In this document: positions 1-5,040 of the stretch, in pieces | Position numbering within the stretch: the first letter of the stretch is position 1 | Layout: each line of letters begins with the position of its first letter | NCBI GenBank assembly: GCA_945485625.1 | Contig: CALYSH010000138.1 | Span: forward strand, 1-5,040 | Direction of reading: 5' to 3' | Length of the DNA stretch: 5,040 bases | From: an uncultured Lachnospiraceae bacterium | GTDB lineage: Bacteria > Bacillota > Clostridia > Lachnospirales > Lachnospiraceae | Notes under the pieces: generated by a model | What the model was told of the DNA's origin: nothing | The model's database searches: none | Seen by the model: only the letters and a program-made list of their open reading frames with translations | Translations under genes and position numbers: made by a program

Positions 1-38
1 GACATAAATCCATATTACAAACAATAATATTTTAAAAA
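1..38. other. AT-rich gap after the PTPS-related gene
   Basis: Thirty-eight very AT-rich bases follow the last stop codon. No GC-rich stem or terminator is visible, and no ribosome binding site for a next gene is seen before the edge. The operon may therefore continue leftward. Confidence 0.4.
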
Positions 39-371
39 TCAAACCTCTTCCACTCCCACAATATAGGTCTGTACCGGCGAGTCGCTTAACTCCAGCCTTA
101 TCACATCAAAATCCTCACAGAGTCCGTTTATTTCACAAAAAATCGTCTCTGCCAGATTCTCGATGGTAGGCGTCACGGGAAGCACATCGTTGAGATACGC
201 CCCCATATATTTGCTCATATAACAATTCACCTGATTTTCCGTCTCATAAAAAAATTTCATCTGCTGCCGCAGATAGAACACCACCTCAAAGGAGTGGGTG
301 TGCTTACCCGACGCGCTCCCGGAGGTATTGTGCATGGCGTTGAACCGATAGCTATACTTGTAAATCCCCAT
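39..371 (-). CDS. 6-pyruvoyl tetrahydropterin synthase-related small protein (XrtG-locus type)
   Basis: A 110-residue protein of the PTPS/QueD (T-fold) superfamily. Seen in the sequence: an N-terminal strand with F10-N-A-M-H14, then G22-K-H24-T-H26, which matches the three zinc-binding histidines of PTPS/QueD (the usual H-G-H is H-T-H here). It also has P68-T-I-E-N-L-A74, a familiar QueD-like helix start, and a C-terminal strand ending in Y103. The catalytic cysteine expected shortly before the H-x-H is absent (S17-G-S-A-S-G22), and the late catalytic/substrate glutamate region reads L95-S-D-S-P. Classical queuosine or biopterin synthesis is therefore doubtful. Length and features fit the TIGR03112-type 'PTPS-related domain' proteins, known from recall to occur beside the exosortase-like XrtG in Firmicutes. 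The start at 371 is preferred over an upstream ATG at 428 because AAGAGGA precedes it with 7-base spacing and the conserved strand begins directly after it. It overlaps the preceding gene by 20 bases. No queC, queE or folE is visible nearby. Confidence 0.87.
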   Translation of the reverse strand: MGIYKYSYRFNAMHNTSGSASGKHTHSFEVVFYLRQQMKFFYETENQVNCYMSKYMGAYLNDVLPVTPTIENLAETIFCEINGLCEDFDVIRLELSDSPVQTYIVGVEEV

Positions 372-1161
372 GTTTTTTCCTCTTATATCCCAGGAATCCG
401 CACAAAACCACACCCCCGCAAAGGGCACTCAAAAGAATGGGACCTGAAGAGGTGCCCACCGCAGTGATTCTGCGATACATCAGATTCGGTGTAAAAAACT
501 GAATGGAGGTAATGGTCTCCACATCTATATTTGCATTCTGACGTTGCAGCTCTGCCAAGGGGATTCTGATTTCGATCTCATTATTGATTTTATCCTCTGT
601 CAGATGCAGATAACCATTTGTTCCCTCCGCATTCAAAAAGGACAGTCCGGTATCCCGATGCCTGATTTCAAGGGCATACACTCCCGGATCGTTGTCCTTC
701 ATGGACTCAAAGAAACCTCCTCCCGGTGCCACCACCTGAAAAGCGGCTTCCTGCTCGTTCACATAAAAACGAAAATCGTTGCCATTAAGCCGATCACCAT
801 ATTCTCTCGCGTAAACAATGTGCAGATAGACATACTCCCCGTCACAGTACAGCTGCATCTTGTGGCGCACATCCGTGCTGTAAGTACCGGGTTCCGTCTT
901 GTAGCACACTCCATCCACCCAGACGCCGTGCTCCCAACAGTTCGCTGAATTGTCCCAGTTGAACTCGTAGGAACAGGGCAGACTGTCCCAGTCGGAAAAA
1001 TCGCCGTCAATGGCAACCGCAGCTTCATCCTTCAGAGAAAATGCATTGGTATAAGCCAGATTTCCTGCATGGGCAACCGTTCCTGCCCCCATGAACAGCA
1101 TAGCACTGAGACATAGACACATCCATATCCCGATTAACTTTCCGATTCCTTTTCTTTTCAT
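352..1161 (-). CDS. Exported CBM9-like protein with C-terminal Firmicu-CTERM sorting signal
   Basis: A 269-residue surface or secreted protein. Residues 1-32 form a signal peptide: a K-R-K basic start, a hydrophobic core at about 9-27, and an A-H-A cleavage motif at 30-32. The ectodomain (about 33-230) opens with I51-D-G-D-F-S-D-W58, the hallmark start of family 9-like carbohydrate-binding (CBM9/DOMON-like) beta-sandwiches, and contains four cysteines (63, 75, 86, 106). The C terminus has a tripartite sorting-type signal: T237-S-S-G-P241, a helix at about 242-259, and K-R-K-K at 260-263. This is not an LPXTG motif. It matches my recollection of the Firmicu-CTERM signal (TIGR04145), the presumed target of exosortase XrtG. 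The start at 1161 is supported by GGGAGGT 7 bases upstream and a proper signal peptide; an in-frame ATG at 1233 would put 24 unsuitable residues in front. It shares a 4-base ATGA overlap with the upstream membrane protein gene, so translational coupling is likely. Ligand binding is inferred and untested. A plain C-terminally membrane-anchored protein is the alternative. Confidence 0.86.
   Translation of the reverse strand: MKRKGIGKLIGIWMCLCLSAMLFMGAGTVAHAGNLAYTNAFSLKDEAAVAIDGDFSDWDSLPCSYEFNWDNSANCWEHGVWVDGVCYKTEPGTYSTDVRHKMQLYCDGEYVYLHIVYAREYGDRLNGNDFRFYVNEQEAAFQVVAPGGGFFESMKDNDPGVYALEIRHRDTGLSFLNAEGTNGYLHLTEDKINNEIEIRIPLAELQRQNANIDVETITSIQFFTPNLMYRRITAVGTSSGPILLSALCGGVVLCGFLGYKRKKHGDLQV
378..384 (-). 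promoter_or_regulatory. Ribosome binding site of the PTPS-related protein
   Basis: AAGAGGA on the minus strand, with 7 bases between its AGAGG core and the ATG at 371, is embedded in the 3' end of the preceding gene. It supports the 371 start over the longer reading frame that opens at 428. Confidence 0.75.
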
Positions 1162-3521
1162 TTTTCTACCTCCCGTCCCGGTCTGATTTTCAGATAAACC
1201 AGACCGCTCAGAATACATCCCAAAAGGGAACACATGATACCGGCCAAAAAATGCTTATAAATCAAACGAATTGTGGTTGTGCCCTGCTCCACCACCAGCA
1301 TGTGATTCTCCCCGGCGATGGGTCGATCCGACTGAAAATTATCCTGAAACGCCAACGTGGTATTCACCCTCTCCGGTGTCTCAATCACAATCTGATTCCT
1401 GTCATACTGTACACGGATGGGAACAATCTTTTCCTGAACCCGTCTGTCAGCCTCTTGAATTTCAAACACCTCATCCAGCATCGCCAACAGATCCCCATTG
1501 GGTTTCTCAAAATACATATACACCAGATTGAAGCCCACAAAGGTAATGTTTCCTTTTCGAATCAGATAATCAAGACTTTGTGTTCCATACTGATAGGTGT
1601 ATTCCTCCATCTCCATATCATCCGTGGGCACCAGATAGGTGGCATACCATTCATAGGGAAGATTAACATCCACTCTGCGTTCCCCATACCACAGGGTATC
1701 CAGATCCACAAGGCTCACGAACCTGCTCTCCACTCCCAGAAACTCCGAGATGGATAGAACATTAATCGGCATATGTGTACAATCAATGTAGACCTTCACT
1801 CCGTTATCCGACAATTTTTTTATAATTTCCTCTGCCTCAGAAAGATCATCATACTTGAAATTTGACAAATAGATTTTCTCATATTGCATCAGTTCCTCCA
1901 GTGTGTAATCCGTCAGATAGTCGCTGTCCCCCCGCCGAAAGCCGGGATACAGATAGGACAGATACACGGAGGAATCACCGATTGCCAGACTATTAAAGCT
2001 GCTCTTGACTCCAAAATTGCCGCTCACACCCTCCAGGTCGAAAAGATATGCTTCGTTGCTCTCTCCCACCAATACATAGCCGTAATCCCCGGCTACCTGT
2101 ATCAGCTCATCCGCATCCTCCACGAAGGCCTTCTTAATCACCGCCGTGTCTGAGCCAAGCTGCAGAAGCTGGTGAAAGGCGTAGCCGTAATAACCACGCT
2201 GCAGACTCTCCGTCATGGAAATAATATTCTCACTGGTTGCGGCACCCTGGATTGCCCAGCCTTCCGTATAGGGGGTCTGTGACTTCAATGCATAATATGC
2301 CGGGTAGGAACCAAAGGTGCTCTCATCAACAAGTCCCATACGGTTCTCCGTGAGTGCGGATGCCTGCTTTAACAGATAGGTTACCTCCTGCGCATTTATA
2401 TCACCGGTCAATGTAAAGAAAGGCAGGGAGGGAAGAATATCCAGCACGGCAATGCACACCACCGCATACTTTTTGTAAGGCGCCCATTCCAGCCTTCCGA
2501 AATCATACAGAATCAGCATATAACACATCTGCGCAAAACGCGTCATCCAGAACACCTGACTCAGAGGCAGCTGCTTGAACACCGTCGTGAACACAGAGTC
2601 CGACAGAGCGAAAAACACCAGCCCTACCAGGATGCCGCTTCGCTCCTTCTTTTCCTTTCCTGCCACCCAAAAGCCCAGCACGCCCATGAGCAATGCACCG
2701 ATGCCGAAGGAACAGTTTGTACCCATTCGATTGTAAGGGCTCAGGGACAAATACAGGCTCTGGCTCCAATCCTCGATGGTATTCACCGTCGCCGAGGAGG
2801 AATCCGACACCAGACCTCCGCTGAGACCCGGCAGCAGCAGAATACCGGCCATAACAATCCCCGTTACAAAAGCGAAGAATCCATAGAACTGCGTGTGATT
2901 CTTCATCCCCTTAAAGAATCCGTATATCACAAAAATAATCGCGCACATGGCAGCCAACATAAAATGCGTCGCTGTAATGACAGCCACAAAGGCAGCGGTA
3001 ACAAGAAAATGCTTCTTCTGCTCCAACAGATTGGTATAAAAATAAAAGAATAGGGGCAGCATGGCGTAAATCATTACGCGGGACAGATTACCCTCTCCGA
3101 AAAACACTCTGAGGTTATCCGGTAAAAACCAGTACAGCACACCTAAAACCACGAAGAAACTCTTGCCTTCTCTTCTGCCAATCATCACAAAACCCAGATA
3201 GGAGATAAAAAAGGTCAAACCGGCAAACACATAGTAAGCCAGCACCACATCCTTCGTCAGAAACTGAATCAGGGCCAGAATATAATAAGTAAAAATCGGC
3301 CAATAGCGGAACAGCTGGATGCCGTTGTACCACTCCGTGGTATACAGAGGGTAGAAATTCCCCGCCTTGAGATTATCATACAAAATCTCCGCCTTATACA
3401 GATGCCCAAAGATATCGTTTCCCACCGGAGTAAATTCCCGGAGCGCTAAAAACAGACTGATTCCGGCTCCAATCAATATACCGGTCAATATCTGCAATGA
3501 AAGTTTACTCTTAGATTTCAT
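1158..3521 (-). CDS. GT-C-like polytopic membrane protein, PTPS-related membrane protein family
   Basis: A 787-residue integral membrane protein. The first helix (about 9-27) is followed by an extracytoplasmic loop with G34-N-D36-I-F-G-H40 and later W64-Y-N-G67. This arrangement is typical of GT-C glycosyltransferases, where an acidic residue in the first outer loop acts with a polyprenyl-phosphate sugar donor. About ten more hydrophobic segments follow up to about residue 368, including the loop P134-D-N-L...G144-N-L-S-R148 and a W324-M-T-R327-F segment. Residues about 375-750 are hydrophilic and probably extracellular, and a single helix at about 757-777 ends in a basic tail. The layout fits the Pfam family PF10131 ('6-pyruvoyl-tetrahydropterin synthase-related, membrane protein'), named from recall; the family has no PTPS fold itself and its activity is uncharacterised. 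It is first in a three-gene operon, following a leader with no other gene. The start at 3521 is preceded by AGGAAGAG. Glycosyl transfer to the surface or to the neighbouring Firmicu-CTERM protein is inference. Confidence 0.84.
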   Translation of the reverse strand: MKSKSKLSLQILTGILIGAGISLFLALREFTPVGNDIFGHLYKAEILYDNLKAGNFYPLYTTEWYNGIQLFRYWPIFTYYILALIQFLTKDVVLAYYVFAGLTFFISYLGFVMIGRREGKSFFVVLGVLYWFLPDNLRVFFGEGNLSRVMIYAMLPLFFYFYTNLLEQKKHFLVTAAFVAVITATHFMLAAMCAIIFVIYGFFKGMKNHTQFYGFFAFVTGIVMAGILLLPGLSGGLVSDSSSATVNTIEDWSQSLYLSLSPYNRMGTNCSFGIGALLMGVLGFWVAGKEKKERSGILVGLVFFALSDSVFTTVFKQLPLSQVFWMTRFAQMCYMLILYDFGRLEWAPYKKYAVVCIAVLDILPSLPFFTLTGDINAQEVTYLLKQASALTENRMGLVDESTFGSYPAYYALKSQTPYTEGWAIQGAATSENIISMTESLQRGYYGYAFHQLLQLGSDTAVIKKAFVEDADELIQVAGDYGYVLVGESNEAYLFDLEGVSGNFGVKSSFNSLAIGDSSVYLSYLYPGFRRGDSDYLTDYTLEELMQYEKIYLSNFKYDDLSEAEEIIKKLSDNGVKVYIDCTHMPINVLSISEFLGVESRFVSLVDLDTLWYGERRVDVNLPYEWYATYLVPTDDMEMEEYTYQYGTQSLDYLIRKGNITFVGFNLVYMYFEKPNGDLLAMLDEVFEIQEADRRVQEKIVPIRVQYDRNQIVIETPERVNTTLAFQDNFQSDRPIAGENHMLVVEQGTTTIRLIYKHFLAGIMCSLLGCILSGLVYLKIRPGREVEK
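1168..1174 (-). promoter_or_regulatory. Ribosome binding site of the Firmicu-CTERM protein
   Basis: GGGAGGT on the minus strand, with 7 bases between GGAGG and the ATG at 1161, lies inside the last codons of the upstream membrane protein gene. It decides the start at 1161 rather than the in-frame ATG at 1233. Confidence 0.85.
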
Positions 3522-3527
3522 GGTAGT

Positions 3528-3535
3528 CTCTTCCT
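3528..3535 (-). promoter_or_regulatory. Ribosome binding site of the GT-C-like membrane protein
   Basis: AGGAAGAG on the minus strand lies 6 bases (from its last G) to 10 bases (from the AGGA core) before the ATG at 3521. It is a moderate match to AGGAGG and fixes the start of the 787-residue protein. Confidence 0.65.
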
Positions 3536-3563
3536 GAAGAATCTGCCAAACACAGATGTCTTC
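3536..3563 (-). promoter_or_regulatory. Leader hairpin abutting the ribosome binding site
   Basis: In the minus-strand leader, GAAGA (3563-3559), one unpaired C (3558) and ATCTG (3557-3553) pair with CAGAT (3545-3541) and TCTTC (3540-3536) around a 7-base loop. This gives a ten-pair stem with a single bulge. The last base of the stem is followed immediately by the AGGAAGAG ribosome binding site. There is no T-tract, so it is not a terminator. It could protect the mRNA 5' end or tune initiation. The TCTTC arm could also pair, more weakly, with GAAGA inside the binding site. The function is inferred. Confidence 0.45.
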
Positions 3564-3603
3564 TTAATTCTCACAGGCAAATTACAACAAATTTTTTAAT
3601 TTG

Positions 3604-3631
3604 ATTTTATACAATGTGACAAAAAAAGCAA
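3604..3631 (-). promoter_or_regulatory. Weak candidate promoter for the three-gene operon
   Basis: On the minus strand, TTGCTT (3631-3626) and TAAAAT (3609-3604) are 16 bases apart; a TATAAA overlaps the second box at 3611-3606 but has no good -35 at 17 bases. The position is sensible: just after the kinase terminator and about 80 bases before the start codon. The -35 match is poor (3 of 6) and it overlaps the terminator T-tract in an AT-rich region, where chance matches are common. Confidence 0.3.
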
Positions 3632-3664
3632 TAGGAAAAAAGCTCCAGCCGAGGCCGGAGCTTT
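3621..3664 (-). terminator. Rho-independent terminator of the histidine kinase transcript
   Basis: Read on the minus strand, an 8-base-pair stem (AAAGCTCC at 3664-3657 with GGAGCTTT at 3646-3639) encloses a GC-rich inner part at 3647-3656 that can extend the helix by GC pairs around a CGAG loop, past one A-C mismatch. It runs directly into six T (3641-3636), and a second run of seven T lies at 3627-3621. It sits about 150 bases after the kinase stop. On the plus strand the stem is followed by TTTCCC only, so termination in that direction is weaker. Confidence 0.86.
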
Positions 3665-3812
3665 CCCAATTTACTCTCTTCAGTACGCGAATTCCATGCA
3701 GTTTAAGTCAAAAAGGCCCCGGCTAATAATGAAACATGACCTGTTTACCGAATCATCTGTGTCTGCGCAGGAATGGGCTATAGAACCGGTACCCGGGCCT
3801 GCACCCCATCAT
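3665..3812 (-). other. Histidine kinase 3' untranslated stretch, no gene seen
   Basis: About 148 bases between the kinase stop codon and its terminator. The only leftward reading frame I could trace (from the ATG at about 3809) gives about 19 codons, has no convincing ribosome binding site, and resembles nothing I know. No tRNA-like fold or repeat was recognised. Confidence 0.5.
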
Positions 3813-5040
3813 TTATAGTATCACCGTGATCTCCGTCCCCTGACCCACTGTACTGTTCAATTCTATTTCTCCATCGTGCAGTTCCACAATGTGTTTTACA
3901 ATAGCAAGTCCCAGACCGGTTCCTCCGGTTTCTCTGGAACGGCTCTTATCCACCCGGTAGAATCGTTCAAATACCCTCTCCCGATCCTCTCCCGGAATAC
4001 CGATTCCGGTGTCCACCACCTTCAGCTCCGCCTGGTTCCCTTTAGGTCTGACTGCAACAGCTACGCTTCCGTCCGGTATGTTATATCGGATTGCATTCTG
4101 TACCAGGTTATCAATAAGCTCTACCATTAGTCCTCGATTGGAGGAGACCATGCAATGCTCCCCGGATAATGTGACCCGGATATTCCTCTCCCTGGCATTG
4201 TTCTTTAAAAGCTCCACCCGCTCCTCGGCCACCTCATACAAATCCACCTTGGTGAAATCATTGAAATGTTCCCGGTGGTCCAGCTCGGACAGGCGGATGA
4301 TATCATTCACCAGGTTCACCAGACGATCCGCCTGCTTTCGGATTTCGCCGGCAAACTTAACCTGCTGGCTCTCATCCACCATCTGATTTTCAATCAGCTC
4401 CGCATACCCGGAAATGGCTGTGATGGGAGTCTTCAGCTCATGGGATACGTTTGCCGTGAAATCCTGCCGGCTCTTTGCTGCCGCCAGAATATCCCGGTGT
4501 TGCTCCCGGATACGATTCATGAAGGGGTCCAACTCCTTATAAGGTGTAGCATTCCCCGTACCATCCAGATCCTCTGCCATAATCCGGATAGGCTCAATCA
4601 ACTGCCTGGTCAAAAGCCTGCTGATGATAACACAGAGTATGATAATAATCGAAATAATCAGTAATACCACGGGGAAAGTGGACAGGAATACACTGACAAT
4701 GCTCTGCACTTGCTTCGCCACACGCAGTACCGTACCGTCCTCCAACAGGACAGCATAATAGAAGGTCCGCATATTCATGGTATTTGATTCACGAACAGAC
4801 TCACCCACACCGGTATCAAAGGCCTCTTGTACCTCTGGACGATTCAGGTGATTATCCAGATTGCTGGCATCGTTATCAAAAAGCACCTCTCCGGTATCAG
4901 AAATCCAGGTGATACGGATTTCTTTATTGTTGACAATATCCTCCTTCTCCGTCAATCCGGATAAGCCTGCTGCCGAAAGGATGGAAGCCTCCGTCCGCAA
5001 ATCCTTCTTTACCTGCTCCTGAAACAGCTCATAATACACC
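3813..5040 (-). CDS. PhoR-type sensor histidine kinase (5' end outside window)
   Basis: The C-terminal 408 or so residues of a two-component sensor kinase. The frame is open through the right edge, and the codon at 5037-5039 is GTG, probably an internal valine. Counting from there: an extracytoplasmic sensor region at about 1-112 (L-R-T-E-A-S at 14-19, R-I-T-W-I...D-T-G-E at 42-51, N-H-L-N-R-P-E at 63-69); a transmembrane helix at about 114-139; a HAMP-like linker at about 141-190; a HisKA domain with phospho-acceptor H200 in V-S-H-E-L-K-T-P; an N box N311-L-V-Q-N315-A; a G1 box D343-T-G-I-G; an F box F357-E-R-F; and a G2 box G373-T-G-L-G-L. All catalytic boxes are intact. The first transmembrane helix, about 25-30 residues, must lie to the right, and by family habit an OmpR/PhoB-type response regulator gene is expected there. 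The short sensor domain resembles a form common in Clostridia. The signal is unknown. A terminator follows downstream, so it is probably a separate transcription unit from the genes to the left. Confidence 0.97.
   Translation of the reverse strand, partial: VYYELFQEQVKKDLRTEASILSAAGLSGLTEKEDIVNNKEIRITWISDTGEVLFDNDASNLDNHLNRPEVQEAFDTGVGESVRESNTMNMRTFYYAVLLEDGTVLRVAKQVQSIVSVFLSTFPVVLLIISIIIILCVIISRLLTRQLIEPIRIMAEDLDGTGNATPYKELDPFMNRIREQHRDILAAAKSRQDFTANVSHELKTPITAISGYAELIENQMVDESQQVKFAGEIRKQADRLVNLVNDIIRLSELDHREHFNDFTKVDLYEVAEERVELLKNNARERNIRVTLSGEHCMVSSNRGLMVELIDNLVQNAIRYNIPDGSVAVAVRPKGNQAELKVVDTGIGIPGEDRERVFERFYRVDKSRSRETGGTGLGLAIVKHIVELHDGEIELNSTVGQGTEITVIL

Noticed and set aside
372..428. 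Longer start (ATG at 428) for the PTPS-related protein
   Set aside because: The extra 19 residues overlap the coding end of the previous gene, match nothing in the family, and a good ribosome binding site with proper spacing precedes the ATG at 371.
352..460. Classical sortase LPXTG signal at the C terminus of the exported protein
   Set aside because: The helix and basic tail fit, but no LPXTG or close variant is present; the motif is TSSGP.
544..948. Plus-strand reading frame opposite the Firmicu-CTERM gene
   Set aside because: It lies entirely antisense to a well-supported gene, and its translation shows no recognisable domain or family resemblance.
1162..1233. Longer start (ATG at 1233) for the Firmicu-CTERM protein
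   Set aside because: It would place 24 polar residues ahead of a clear signal peptide and ignore the strong GGGAGGT site before 1161.
1251..2153. Several plus-strand reading frames opposite the GT-C-like gene
   Set aside because: They are antisense to a continuous 787-residue frame with coherent membrane topology; their His/Ile/Gln-rich translations are typical of reverse-strand shadows.
3589..3602. AT-only inverted repeat AAATT/AATTT in the operon leader
   Set aside because: Five A-T pairs in AT-rich DNA are expected by chance and would be unstable.
3639..3664. Bidirectional terminator
   Set aside because: The plus strand has only TTTCCC after the stem, and no plus-strand gene ends nearby.
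3876..4664. Plus-strand reading frames opposite the histidine kinase
   Set aside because: They mirror conserved kinase boxes in the opposite strand and have no independent family signal.
1..5040. CRISPR array, insertion sequence, tRNA or rRNA
   Set aside because: No regularly spaced repeats, transposase-like protein, terminal inverted repeats or RNA-gene motifs were seen.

Overview
The window looks like chromosomal DNA from a Gram-positive Clostridia, most likely a Lachnospiraceae-type Firmicute. The basis is strong AGGAGG-like ribosome binding sites, a moderate GC content, a PhoR-type histidine kinase of the kind common in these bacteria, and a three-gene set whose family combination I associate with Firmicutes. 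The taxonomic placement is an inference from gene content. All four genes read leftward on the minus strand.

Right part (3813-5040): the 3' portion of a membrane sensor histidine kinase, whose first transmembrane helix lies beyond the right edge. Its transcript probably ends at a strong rho-independent terminator at about 3621-3664, after a 3' untranslated stretch of about 150 bases.

Middle (3522-3640): the leader of the next operon. It holds a weak candidate promoter and a perfect-armed hairpin that ends exactly where the ribosome binding site of the first gene begins.

Left part (39-3521): three tightly packed genes. (1) A 787-residue polytopic membrane protein that resembles GT-C glycosyltransferases and the 'PTPS-related membrane protein' family. 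(2) A 269-residue exported protein with a signal peptide, a CBM9-like ectodomain, and a C-terminal TSSGP motif, helix and basic tail typical of the Firmicu-CTERM sorting signal. (3) A 110-residue protein related to 6-pyruvoyl/6-carboxy-tetrahydropterin synthase that keeps the zinc histidines but lacks the catalytic cysteine region. The first two genes overlap by 4 bases (ATGA) and the next two by 20 bases, so translation is probably coupled.

The three genes together match what I know of the poorly characterised Gram-positive exosortase XrtG neighbourhood (XrtG, an XrtG-associated glycosyltransferase, a PTPS-related small protein and a single Firmicu-CTERM target). XrtG and its glycosyltransferase are not in the window. 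There is no terminator after the last gene, so they would be expected to the left. A reasonable working model is that the Firmicu-CTERM protein is exported, processed at its C terminus by XrtG, and perhaps joined to a glycan or lipid-linked sugar made with the help of the GT-C-like protein. The biochemical steps are unproven, and the role of the PTPS-like protein is unknown.
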